Below, one piece after another: positions 1 to 10,425 of a DNA stretch of 40,246 nucleotides. Under the pieces are notes generated by a model. The model worked only from the letters and a program-made list of their open reading frames with translations, did no database searches and was not told where the DNA came from. How positions within the stretch are numbered: position 1 is the first letter of the stretch; each line of letters starts with the position of its first letter. The stretch covers positions 783,178 through 823,423 of the forward strand of contig MNCI01006175.1 in NCBI GenBank assembly GCA_015680685.1, written 5' to 3'. A program made the translations under genes and the position numbers. Origin of the DNA: Gnetum montanum. Its lineage: Eukaryota > Streptophyta > Gnetopsida > Gnetales > Gnetaceae.

Positions 1-390
1 AAGTAGTCACACTTAGATGCTCATGATTAAGTCGTGCTCATTCTGCATTTAATAGGAGATAAGGGTGAAGAGATATTAACTAGGAAAGCAACAAATAACA
101 ATTAAATAAATGATTAAGCTAAGTGGATACTACAATGATGAAGTAATCTTAATCTTTATTTCCAGTCATGTGCATGTCCAAGTACGTCACACTCAAATAA
201 GGATGCCGTACAATTACAATCACCACACTACGGGCATGCACTGGGAGGAAATGGTTGAGAGAAATCTAAACTTAAAAACTTCTAATAAAATCTAAGAACT
301 AATGCCCAAAACCAAGTGTGCCGCCTTTTATTTATAGACTCACACCGGAACTGCGATATCGTGTACGTAATATCACGGCTGCAATAATAG
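1..390 (-). mobile_element. LTR fragment (Athila-like family), cut by window edge
   Basis: Read on the minus strand, this stretch follows the same order of blocks as the LTRs at 21717-22508 and 30790-31598: GATATC-type palindromes (about 345-375), a TATA box with TATAAATAAAAGG (about 325-340), a TTATTTGAG block, an AATAAAGATTAAG block near 150, then the TTAATATCTC and TTAAATGCA blocks near the window edge. It is clearly diverged from them, so it is a related subfamily or an old copy. No purine tract is visible to its right (the upstream side on the minus strand), so it is a 5' LTR whose body lies left of the window, or a solo LTR. The boundary near 390-410 is approximate. Confidence 0.7.
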
Positions 391-2110
391 GGCTCTGATA
401 ACTGGGCTAGTTTTGGTTACAGATGGTTTCTTAATGCATATTAATGTATGTTCCAAAACTCTCTTGTAACTATAATCTACAAAATATATAATGAAAATCT
501 AGTGCAGCTATGGATGAGAGGAAATTTTGTTGAACCACAAAAATTCTATGTGTTCTATGTATGCTTGTTTTTCCTATTCTTGTTTTTTTTTTATGCTTGA
601 TCCATTTCCTAACAAAAGTTTTTTTGGTACAATAAGTAATTAGTATTTATAGGCATGACCAAGTCTAGATACATCATATCAACAACATTATAGATACAAT
701 ATCATGCTTGATTGATAAACTATTTAAGTCACCTAGCCTTATTGGTCAACCATACAACAACTTGGTGGAAAAAGATAAATTGTTACAACTTGAGAATCTT
801 GATAGTTTGATATTAAATGAACTTGACGTACGTGAATTAAATATTGGAACCATGAGAAATCTTGGGAATGTCATGTACAAGTTGTAGCCTTGCGATCTTG
901 ATGTCTAAGCCAAGCATTATCATGGGTGAATAGTGCAACATCCACCATCAAGAATGTAAATGGTGTGATATGCAATATGATCTAGCTACATTTGGTTAAT
1001 AACCTTGATTAATGAAATAATTTCCTTGATGGTGAAGGAGATGAAGTGATTTCATGATGCAATGTCCAAATCCATTTTGGGTTAAATAAATAAAAAGTGT
1101 ATTTTGAAAAGAGATAATGTAATTTTATGATAATGTAAACATTGTAAATGATCCTAATTAAGGACAACAAATTGTAATTGCATTAGTAATAAAAATTGAA
1201 AAGTTGTAACTCTTCCCTATATGTCTCTTGAGTGCTTGTGACAAGGACTCAAATAGGAGTAGGATAGCTGGATGGAATGACATGGGATCAATAGGAAAGT
1301 AGGATACAAAATGACATGGGATCACTAGGGAAGTAGGATAGAAAAGACTTGGCCCCTCGTTTGGTCTACGTTATAATTAGCTTGACTACATGGTGGATTG
1401 TTGATTGCCTTTAAGCCATGTCAAAGCATTAAAATAAGCAAGGAGAGAGCGACAAAAGGGGTAGGCAAAAGCATAGGTCTTGGAACTTGAAACATTTTTT
1501 TGATAACATTTACCCTATGACATATAGTCAAATTAGAACTCTACAACTCAGTATTGGCTACTAAAATGAAACCCATGACTTGGAGTTACCAAATTAAGAG
1601 TCTTACCACAAGGTTAACACCTCTTTGTTGCCAAGAAGAAGGAGACTTTTAACTAGAATTAAGTTACGAATTCCAAAAATCTTCAATAAAGTCTCTCTTT
1701 TATTTATTTCTACTTGTGTTCATTGTATTCAATTTTGAAAATAAGTTACAAGTTCGATGTGTAAATATGAAATGACATGTCACAAAATAGTTGTATCGGG
1801 TTACAAAGGGCTGAATTAAAAAACCATTGAATAAACAAGTAACATCTATTGATCCCAATTAACATAAACACAAAAACGTAAGTTGGTCCATGAAAAACAT
1901 AACCCAAAAAAAAAAACATAATAAAATAGTTCAACATTTATAACCATGACACATTGGGTGATAATAAACCCACATGTTCCACTAGACAAATATAAGAAAA
2001 AAAACAATCCACAAGACTAGGAATTAGGGACTATCTTGAAGTAGATAGTTGGAAACTTAAACAAGTGGTCGAAGGTGCTAGGGATGGATTGGCTACTAAG
2101 GAGATAACTA
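391..2110. other. AT-rich region without a supported gene
   Basis: I see no coding region here. Reading frames are short and lack recognisable motifs. The stretch holds poly(T) and poly(A) tracts and a small tandem duplication (listed separately). It is probably old, unrecognisable repeat sequence. Confidence 0.5.
1276..1340. repeat. Two-copy tandem repeat, ~34-bp period
   Basis: A block beginning AATGACATGGGATCA and ending AAGTAGGATA occurs at 1276-1306 and again at 1310-1340 with two differences. It is a simple local duplication with no apparent function. Confidence 0.8.
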
Positions 2111-2140
2111 ACACACACACACACACACACACACATATAT
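2111..2140. repeat. (AC)n-(TA)n microsatellite, left flank of the MITE
   Basis: About 12 AC units (2111-2135) run into TATAT (2136-2140) six bases before the foldback element starts. A (TA)n tract lies on the other side of that element at 2525-2545. Confidence 0.9.
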
Positions 2141-2145
2141 CAATT

Positions 2146-2522
2146 GGCCAAGATGATTTTTAAAAAATGATGTTAACCAAGCCCAACTACTAGACGAGGT
2201 AACAAGATAACTAAAAACAAAACCACTCATCCCTCCTCTGTTTCTCTACCACTTACCCAATTTAGTTTTACCCTCTCAGTCAAGTTTGCTTTATCTTTGT
2301 TTGTTCATGGTGTTTTTGAGAAATAAATCTCATGCAAAAATAATGCTCAAAAACACCATGAACAAACAAAGATAGAGCAAACTTGACCAAGAGGGTAAAA
2401 CTAAATTGGATAAGTGATAGAGAAACAAAGAAGGAATGAGTGATTTTGTTTTTAGTTATCTTGTTACCTTGTCCAGTAGTCAGGCTTGGTTAACATCATT
2501 TTTTTTAAAAATCATCTCAACC
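2146..2522. mobile_element. Foldback MITE with ~175-bp inverted-repeat arms
   Basis: The left arm (2146-2320) and right arm (2346-2522) are near-perfect reverse complements around a 25-nt loop (2321-2345). The innermost paired bases are GTTCATGGTGTTTTTGAG and its complement. The outermost are GG..AGATGATTTTT and its complement. Mismatches are scattered single bases plus small length differences. The element has no coding capacity. It is bounded by microsatellite on both sides, so any target duplication would be hidden in TA repeats. Plant MITEs of the Micron type are known to sit in (TA)n tracts, but whether this is one of them is inference from structure alone. Transcribed, it would form a long hairpin. 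Confidence 0.85.
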
Positions 2523-2524
2523 AC

Positions 2525-2545
2525 TATATATATATATATATATAT
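2525..2545. repeat. (TA)n microsatellite between MITE and Helitron end
   Basis: About 10 TA units directly follow the right arm of the foldback element and directly precede the hairpin proposed as the Helitron 3' end. Confidence 0.9.
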
Positions 2546-2547
2546 CG

Positions 2548-2565
2548 TAGCGATTTCGTGCGCTA
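2548..2565 (-). other. Candidate Helitron 3' terminal hairpin
   Basis: On the minus strand TAGCG-CACGAAAT-CGCTA forms a 5-bp stem with an 8-nt loop, after the end of the helicase remnant and just before (TA)n. Helitrons typically end with a short GC-rich hairpin a few bases before CTRR. The CTRR end itself is not visible, so the call rests on position and structure only. Confidence 0.4.
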
Positions 2566-2779
2566 TGAGTAGAATTTAATTATTTTTTAAGTTATCATCA
2601 CTATTTGCATTCAAATAATATATACTAGTAAACATAAACTAGTTAAAATAAAAGTTTATATATTTTGTATATGTTGATGGAGGAATACATTGCACAATTA
2701 GTGCAACAAACATTACAGAGTTGTATGATAGGATTGAGCAAAAGGCAAAATACAATGATAAGTATGAATTTGATGTGCC

Positions 2780-3479
2780 TAATCCTCCAATTGAGGAAAA
2801 CAATCTTCCTGTGCAATTCTACTTTGGAGATGTTTAGCATCTAAAATCTTTATGTATCTTTGTATAGAGAAAGGAGGATGAATCTTTAAAGAATCAATAG
2901 TCTTGACTTTAGATAATGCAACAAACATTAGACCTGTAACTTCTCTTGAACCAATGTCAATGGTAGCCTTATCTAGTATCATTTCTTGAGATTTATGAAT
3001 TGTCATGGCCCATGCCAATAACATAGCCTAACAATATTCAATCCATTTTTGTTCTCCTTGCTTTGGTGGGATGAGAAACTTGGGATAATATTTGACAATA
3101 GCATTTTTGACTCTAGGTGATGCAAATTCCAATTTGGGTTGGACTTATTATTCATGTTGCAATTGTACTCTTTGAAAGCTTGCAACAATGAGACACCCTC
3201 TATCAAAAGTGGACATTTCTGATAAATATTAATAAGAGTTGTGTAGTTTTCATGTTCATCAATTTCATCTGAATTAATTTGAACTTTTTTGTACACCTCT
3301 CGAGAAACATTGAGCATGCAGAAAACACGACTACAATTTACCAAAGGAAGCTCATACAACATGTGATAGACCTCCACAGCACCAATGTCTCTATCTGCAA
3401 TAGCATCCATCATGAGCCTTCTATAGATTAATAAAACATCTTCATGAGGATCCCTTGACTCAGAAATTTGCAATAACAT
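2780..3479 (-). pseudogene. Helitron Rep C-terminal part joined to helicase motifs V-VI
   Basis: The first part (3479 to about 3025) encodes the region after the Rep tyrosines, including RDIGAVEVYHMLYELPLVNCSR, here quoted only by its RDxxAxE...LPL.xxSR pattern, which matches the corresponding Helitron segment. A short KWIEYC block follows in a shifted frame. The sequence then passes directly into LLAWAMTIHKSQ and GLMFVALSKV (3024-2780), the last conserved motifs of a Pif1-family helicase (canonically LAWAlTIHKSQG and VALSRV). The Walker A and B motifs and everything else between these blocks are absent. The unit therefore cannot encode an ATPase. The join is an internal deletion of what is normally several hundred codons. 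Confidence 0.85.
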
Positions 3480-4753
3480 GTCATGAAAAGATTATGATTT
3501 CTTCTCTATTTTAGCTGCATATTTCACGATATATTTTATGACAACATATCGTGGCATTACTAGCTGAAAATTTGTATTTGCCCTCCATGTCTGAAGTATC
3601 ATTCTATTATGAACATTAAGCCTCAAATCATTTCTTCAAGGAACATAAGTAATCTTATTATTATTTTCTAGATCTCTTTGAAGAGTTGATTCTAAAGATA
3701 ACAACCAAGAAACATTGTACCTAAAATTGAAAAATACGAAAGTTGAATATCTATATATTTTTTCCCATGATGAATTGAAGTTTACTTTCTAATAAAAATG
3801 AATTCAATGGTGAGAAAATAGTAATGATACAACATCTTGATTAGAAAGTGGCACCCACAAACTTCCTTGCCATTACATTTTCGTAAGTATGCACTAGGTT
3901 TGCATATAGTATGTCTTTAAATAGCATTAAGCAAATCAGCATAATCAATTTCCAGATCCATACATTGTAGTTGTTCAGAAGTCAACTCACATAGAAGACG
4001 TAACATACTTACACGTAAAGCCTAAGTGAGAAGAAAAATTAAAAAAAAAGTAACAATGGAGAAATTAATATATCCGTATTCTAAGCAATATCAACAAAAA
4101 AACTTTGTGTGAATAATAGAAAAGATAAATGAGGACTTACATTATTTGGATGTCCATTAGCTGTAAGTCTTGGATTCCATGCATTTGTAATTGAATCAAA
4201 GAATTCCTTTGTCTTACACATGATGTAAGGATCAGTATGGTTAGGCTCATCTACCTTTGGAGCACCTTGTATCCACAGGAAACCATGCACATGTGGAGAT
4301 CTGTGATGCTGCGACTCATATTGTGTCCAATAGTCAACAACATGGAACTCATTTATGAAAACTATTTTAAGAAAGGCAATGTGACGACGATGCATGAACT
4401 TGGCAACTATATATGGATTTTCTATGATATTATTCTGCCTCCAATGTTTGAGTTCTGATGAGTTCTCAGGTGGATCTCCTTCCATCAGATTATGCAACTC
4501 AGGCCAATAGAGATCTGCTGCACTCAGAGTAAAAAAAATAGTAGGTGTTCCCAATTAATTCACCATGTCAATTAGCTCTGCTTTACATTTTCTTCAATAA
4601 GATGGTGTATCATGAATGGATGTACCATATTGCATTAAAATATCAATAATGACATGTGATGGAGCATTATGTAATTGTTCTCGTAGTTCTTCAATAGTTA
4701 TGGATGTATCAACAATATTTTTTTTAAAAAATACAGTGGTAGATTCCATTGCC
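3480..4753 (-). pseudogene. Helitron Rep (HUH-Y2 endonuclease) domain, interrupted
   Basis: The Rep domain would nick and rejoin DNA during rolling-circle transposition. At about 4560-4330 the frame reads LGTPTIFFTLSAADLYWPEL, then a SPHVHGF block carrying the HUH histidines (HVH). An intron with GT-AG ends appears to span 4140-4022. After it, about 3730-3510 reads RNDxRLN and LQTWRAN and then YIVKYAAK, which holds the paired catalytic tyrosines (Y-x3-Y, + strand 3510-3545). Both catalytic signatures are therefore intact. At least three stops (TGA for Trp near 4595, TAA for Gln near 4556, TGA for Arg near 3640) inactivate the gene. The exon seems to start at 4753 after a TAG acceptor. Confidence 0.85.
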
Positions 4754-4876
4754 TACCTCCTTCTAATGACATTATAGATACAATACCTATAAATAAATCA
4801 CACATCATTGCTTAAATGTTATAAAAAAACATTATGAATAATGATAATAACAAACAAATGGAGAATTAATATTTAC

Positions 4877-6610
4877 CTGAATCACTTGTGGTGTCCAAAT
4901 CTACCATCTTTGTAGTGAATAAGATGTTTTGCATATTTATGCAATTTGACATTTTAGCTCTTTGCTTAAGAAAATCGCATTTTCCTTTAGGAAAAAGACT
5001 TGGAAATGCCATTGTAAACAACCCCAACATGTTAAACTCATTAAGAGGAGAATCAGACATGGAAGGCCACTGAGTAACATGTGAATCCTGCAATGATGGA
5101 TTATGCATCCATGCTCTTATCCAATCAATTTCCTTTCTTATAATTCTAGGACGTTGTGCAATTGACGGTGTGTGACTAATAATGTTTTCTTCATCTCTCT
5201 GAAGCAAAGGACCTTGAAACTGCAATTTCATTTCTCCATTCTTTTCTGACAATGGAATATAAGGAATGCTATGGAAGATGTTAACATCACTGGTATCAAC
5301 AACATTATCTAATGCATGCATATTGATCTTAACATCTTGATAGTATGGATCATTTGCTTTCTTAAAAATCAAGGCTTCATAAACTTGTCTCTTGTTGACA
5401 ATGAAATTATACTCGGTGCCCATTTGATCTGCTCTTCTCAATATCAAGAAACAAATATCTTTAATTCTAAGAGGAAGTCTTTTAGTAATATGTGTTACAT
5501 CTTAAGCAAAGCTCATTGTGTAACCTTTATACTTGAAATGTCCACCAACTACATATGTAACTTGTAAAATAGGATTGATTTTTGCAATTAACATTTTTTC
5601 AACCTTAGTTAAATAGCCTAGGATAGGTGGTTGGATAGCATCATCCATGTTATTTTCAATAGAAAATCGTTTGATTTCACAATCAAAACTGTTAAGAATA
5701 TTATGTTTCTTTTCATTAATGCACCTATTGCATGTGGGTCCTCTACTTTTGGTTGAATCCAATAATATGCCAAGAAACATTTCACTGCATACATTGCAGG
5801 AACATATTTTTGCAAAACTTCTAACTACAGTATTAAAATTCTATATTACTTGAGCAATATTTGTATATGTTTTTTGCAATCTTGGGAAAGACTGAATAGG
5901 TTCTGAAAAAGGCATTTCCATTGTTGGTGCACTAGCAATATCTGTAGCTTCATTTATTTGATGAAATGAATTTTCCTCCTATCAACGTTGTCTCGTTCGG
6001 TGCTCACTCTCACTATAATGTGGTTTTTCTTGATCTTCTTGCAATTGTTATTCTTCTTCGTATGTGATTTTTGGAACAGATGTTGCTTGATTAATAAACA
6101 CAAATGCATTTTTAATGTCCTGTAAAAAATGTTTCAAAATTTAAATTAAAAATTGAATTAAAATATGTACCAACTTGAGTATGGTCAAACACCAACCTGC
6201 ATTTCTTCTTGATTATTTACATTATTAGTATCAATAATGTGGATCGTTGCATTGAATGAATTTCCAAGTGATGAGAGAGGATTTGAAGTTGACATAGCCT
6301 AAAAAAATATATGCAATGTAAGTATGTAAATAAAATGAGAAGATTTCCCTATGATAAATATATGTTTTGAAATATTAAAAAATGCATAAATTACATACTC
6401 CTAAATTTCGTAGAATTAGTTGTCATTCTCGTTCGCATTGTTTTGTTTCTCGTTTTACAAATCGTCTTCTCTCCTTTGCAGTCATCGATTCTGGATTTTT
6501 AGTTTCTATAATTTGTGATCGTCCTCTACCTTGGCCATGCCCACGTGCACACCCATTGCCACTGCCACGACCTCCAACATTACTTGTTGCAGTAAATGGT
6601 TGTTGTTGCT
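4877..6610 (-). pseudogene. Helitron RepHel N-terminal region with DUF6570-like segment
   Basis: An N-terminal exon (about 6610-6399) is rich in GRG/GNG and basic residues and ends at a GTATGT donor. The next exon starts at 6298 after TTTTTTTAG, begins AMSTSNPLSS and ends at a GTTGGT donor at 6196. A third starts at 6119 after TTTTTTACAG. Between 5780 and 4877 the frame contains CNRCINEK, FSIENNMD, LTKVEKMLIAKINPILQV and GGHFKYKG, then ILRRADQMGTEY and a SLFPKGK block. These match the segment preceding the Rep domain in plant and animal Helitrons (DUF6570-like). A TAA interrupts it near 5500. The last exon ends at a GTAAAT donor at 4876. The exon structure suggests a recently spliced but now dead gene. 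Confidence 0.75.
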
Positions 6611-6620
6611 AATCTTGAAG

Positions 6621-6806
6621 AGAGTGTTCTTCGCTTTTTTTTATTGGGACTAATAACAACAGGATCCATGTTTCTAAACATGCATGAATTCCAATATTAC
6701 ACCTCTTAATCTTGTAACACGATGCCTAAGTTCAATATCTTTAAATATTGAATCACACCATAACTGCCATCATCTTAACCATTGCCATGATCCTAACTGT
6801 TGTCGT
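6621..6806. other. No gene seen; possible Helitron 5' end lies here
   Basis: No coding signal. The 5' end of the Helitron should lie in this direction but no diagnostic terminus was recognised. Confidence 0.3.
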
Positions 6807-6951
6807 TTTTAATAATAATAAATATTCATTATTACTCACTGTTTATAATAAAAAATATTCATTATTACAATAATCGTAATTGTTATTGTTTATAATAATA
6901 ATTAATCAATATTATTCATCGTTTATAATAATAAATATTCATTATTACCCA
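6807..6951. repeat. AT-rich degenerate tandem repeat, ~40-bp unit
   Basis: Blocks of the form GTTTATAATAATAAATATTC followed by ATTATTAC recur about every 40 bases (starts near 6807, 6841, 6885 and 6921). The middle copies are diverged. This is a simple minisatellite without apparent function. Confidence 0.75.
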
Positions 6952-6965
6952 CGTTGACGCCTACG

Positions 6966-7308
6966 TGTGAGGGAATACGAAGAGATGAATGGGAAGCTCA
7001 AGGGTCGAGGGGCATCAATCGAATAGAGATTCAGCTCCCCTATAGTGACTCTTTGGCTTCCTTGCATGTGGTGCATGCATGTGAGAGAATACAAAGAGAC
7101 GAATAGAGAGCCTAAGGGTCGAGAGCGTTAATCAAATAGAGATTCAGCTCCTTTGCAGTGACTCTTTGGCTCTCTTGCATGTGGTGCGTGCACGTGAGGG
7201 ACTACGAAGAAACGAATGGGAAGCCTAGGGTCAGGGGACATCAATCAAATATAGATTCAGCTCCCCTGCAATAACTCTTTGGCTCCCCTCCACGTGATGC
7301 ATGACGTG
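6966..7308. repeat. Tandem repeat, three copies of a ~114-bp unit
   Basis: Units start with GTGAGGGAATACG (6966), GTGAGAGAATAC (7081) and GTGAGGGACTACG (7194). Each goes on through GAGATTCAGCTCC (ATAGATTCAGCTCC in the third) and ACTCTTTGGCT to a TGCATG/CACGTG-rich end. Spacing is 115 and 113 bases. Copies differ at scattered positions. There is no unrelated spacer between units, so this is a minisatellite and not a CRISPR-like array. Confidence 0.9.
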
Positions 7309-8640
7309 GAGAGCGACAAAATACACTCCCCCTTCCCCCTTCGCATGAAATGTGCCCCTTCGCATGAAATGTGTTGGCCTCTTGGCCAAAATAACTTCAT
7401 GGAGATCTTGAAGTGAACCACCAATTTCATGAATATAATTGTAACTTTTTCTGCAATCTTCTCGTACTGTCCTAGATCATTGCTCTCTCACACCTCAAAA
7501 TTCTTTAGCTAGTATTGAAGTGATTTGACCTCCCTTTGAAACGAGCAATGACAATGCCATATGAAATGAGAAAATTTTAAAAAAGATATGCGCGCCTCAT
7601 TGCTTAAATGAGTACATTTCGTCGTCAGATGTTTAGGCTATGCGCGTCCCACTTCCCACTTTAGTCATAATTTGCTCCAAATGATGAATGTTTCTTTAGT
7701 CATAATATGCTCCAGATGCTGGATGCTAAAAGGGTTACGTGTGTAGAAGTGAAGGTTTTGCGGCAGTCGCCTGCAAATCACCTCACCACCAATGGTACCA
7801 AAAATATATAACCTAACATATATAAAATACACCGAATTAAAAGGCAAGTTCACCGTAAAACAATTATACGTTGCCTTACATACCCTCCCTTAGGATTTGT
7901 TGACCAGCTTCAGATCAATTAACTACTTGAATCCATTGAACCGAACCATAGGACACGCAACTAATATTCAATTTGGCAATGGTGAAACCATGACCGAACC
8001 TCAAATAGTGTGATCGCAAACTTACAACCATCAATTCTAAGGTCTGTTTAGCCGCAACAGAAAGGGGGGCCATTAAGGCTATATTCGTCATCATCATCAT
8101 TACCATAACAAGTAAATCCAAATTACGGCCTTTTTAATGCTGCCGCCACGTAGGCAGAACAAAATTTCAAAAAAACACAAAGGAACCAACTTAATTTTTT
8201 GAATGGTATCGCAACGGAAGACACTTTTGATTTTGTACCATATTCTAACTCAACGAGAGATGCGATGGGGAACGAGATCCTGGCAATCGGTAATGAATGA
8301 GCATCAAGTGGATAGCGACCCAAAACTGGCAAAATAAGGACGGACGTTCAAGTCGCAGCGAAAAATGATCCCCACCTTAGACTTGCTTCACCAGTTTTTG
8401 ATGCTCGCAGGGACCAGTTCAACCTCAAATCAATATCTCAAGAAATAAATGGAATTCAGAATTAGAATTTGCTTTCCTACAACAACAACAACGCACACAT
8501 ACCCTCCATGATGACAGCGGAAAAAAACTAAATCACTGATCGATTCCATTTTCCATTCAAATACCAACGACAATACCGCCGGACCCGCACCAGAATCACA
8601 ATCCAATCCATCATTGCTTTTGTTCCGGGTCCATCTCTCC
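7309..8640. other. Intergenic region upstream of the F-box gene
   Basis: No coding region is supported. Two short duplications are present: CCCCTTCGCATGAAATGTG repeated at about 7336 and 7355, and CTTTAGTCATAAT(T/A)TGCTCCA repeated at about 7662 and 7693. Reading frames on both strands look random in composition. The right part probably contributes distal promoter sequence to the F-box gene. Confidence 0.5.
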
Positions 8641-10425
8641 AGATAGACAGGGAAAGAGAGAGAGAGAAACGGCGAAAGGAAAAAAAATGGGCGCGCCCAA
8701 TGACAAGAGCAAAAGAAGCCGAGTTCAGGCCGATTGTGCTTATGCCTGTTCAGAATCTGAAATTGAAAATGATTTTACAGGAGAGGCAGTCTCTGCCGCG
8801 CCGGCGGTGATTCTTTCATGGCTGCTGTTGTGGAGGAGAGCTGCTTTTTAGGTTTTCACCGGGCGTTACTGCCTGCCTGCCTGCGGAAAAGAAGGGGAAC
8901 CTTTTTTTGCTCTTTTAGCAAAGAAAGGCTCTCTTTCTCTGTTTCTCTGTCTCTCTCTTTATCGCTCTGTGCGCGTCGTCTGTCTGTCTGGCTGTCTGTC
9001 TGTCAATGATGATGATGAATCCGTAGCAGCGGCAGCAGAGCAGCGTTACAGACGGCAGTTATGAGTGCGCCAGGGCACGGCCTGCAATGATCGCTCACTG
9101 CAAGAAACCAAACCGCTGGGCCAGCGGGCGACGCGACGGAGGGATCCCATAACAGAAACAAAGGCAATACCAACAGATTAAGATTAAGCATCAGCATTTA
9201 GCAACAGGAGCAGCAGAGGAAGAGGAAGAAGTGGAAGAAGAAGACGAAGCGTCGCTGGCACCAAGGCGCAGGCTTTGATGATGATGATTGCCGCGAAGAA
9301 ATGATTGTGATTGCTGTTGATGTTGTTATTATTGTTGCAGCAGTAACAGCACTTGAATGATATGTAAGAGGCCCGCAGCGTGCAAGCGCACGGATGGAGA
9401 GAGAGGAAAAAAGAAGCGGAGAATGAGGCCATTAGGCAGAAACGGCCGCCATGGCTGAGAAGCTTGAAAAGCAGAAGAAGAAGAAGCAGCAGCAGCAGGT
9501 GAAGAAGAAGAAGAGGTCCACATCAAATGGTCGGCTTTTCATTAATTCGCGAATTGAGAGAGAGATGGAGAGAGAGAGAGAAAGACAGTGAAGAGTGCGC
9601 GCGCGCATTGATGGCTTAGCTTAGCTTTGCTCGGCCGCTCGTGGCGCAGTGCTCGCCATCATCCAATCCAGTGCGCAAAATCATCATCATCCTCGCCGAC
9701 GCGGACACACTACACGAGGACAAAAAACGCAGCATCATCATCAGAGAAGAGAAGAGAAGAGAAGAAAGAAACTTCAACCGCAGAGCAGTAGCCCTAACTC
9801 CGTTTTTCTTTCTCCTTCACCGGCCCGCAGCTTCCTCCACTTCTGCAACTGAGGCCGGTCTGGGCCGGATATTTTTGCCTTTCAAACAAACCCCCCCGGA
9901 AAGGTCAATACCACGTCCGTTTCGGTCTCCTCCTCATTTTCTCCGTCGCCTTTCATTCCTCCCCCTCTGTTTCGCCGCAGTTTTAGTCAATCCCGTCTGT
10001 GCGTCGTCGTCGTGTTCTGGAGCGATTTTTGACGATTTTTGGCTGCAGCGCAATAGCGATCGCTTTCTTTCTCTCCGTCGTTCTCCCTCTCTCGTCTGGT
10101 TCTCGAGTGCTGCTTTGAACAAGCGAAGTTTGGCCTGGAGGCCCCCCAATGCGCGCTATGCTCATGCCGTTTGTCCATATTCTCCGTGAAGGTCCTCGCC
10201 GAATGATGGTGGATTCGTTGAAACTCTTTAGCGCTGGCACTGAACAATAAGCGGAGTTACAAAACGAAGCAAATGTTTTTGAGTTTCGTTGCTTTTGGCG
10301 CATCATTTACGGGCGTAATGAGTTGAGGCATCATCGATTGATCGTCTGCGTGTCATCATTGTCCATGGTTTGAAAGGCAAGGCTTTTTCTTTTGGCTTTG
10401 GAGGGGAGGGGATGTTTTTGGCCAC
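8641..10425 (+). promoter_or_regulatory. Probable promoter and long 5' leader of the F-box gene
   Basis: Base composition becomes clearly GC-richer here than in the surrounding DNA. The region is crowded with purine/pyrimidine microsatellites: (GA)n at 8656-8670 and 9556-9592, CT- and GTCT-rich DNA at 8930-9005, and GAA/GCA-rich tracts at 9215-9250 and 9465-9515. CT/GA-rich leaders and core promoters are common in plant genes. The start codon chosen for the gene is at 10426, so the end of this region is its 5' UTR. No TATA box was identified with confidence and the transcription start is unknown. Several short open frames (for example 9641-10189) look like low-complexity artefacts. Confidence 0.5.

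Larger units (their letters stand above)
2546..6620 (-). mobile_element. Degenerate Helitron (rolling-circle transposon)
   Basis: Fragments of one RepHel gene are collinear on the minus strand: a glycine/arginine-rich N-terminus (about 6610-6399), a DUF6570-like region (about 5780-4877), the Helitron-like N / HUH Rep domain (4753-3480) and the last helicase motifs (about 3020-2780). GT-AG intron boundaries remain between several fragments. Stops, frameshifts and a large internal deletion make it inactive. A short hairpin at 2548-2565 is a plausible 3' terminus. No 5' TC terminus was located, so the upstream limit near 6620 is only where coding similarity stops. Confidence 0.85.

Noticed and set aside
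6966-7308. CRISPR-like array
   Set aside because: Repeats are ~114 bp, directly tandem and diverged, with no unique spacers, in a plant nuclear context.
9641-10189. 182-codon open frame in the F-box leader
   Set aside because: Low-complexity, GC-rich composition with overlapping open frames on both strands and no recognisable domain; more likely 5' UTR/promoter DNA.
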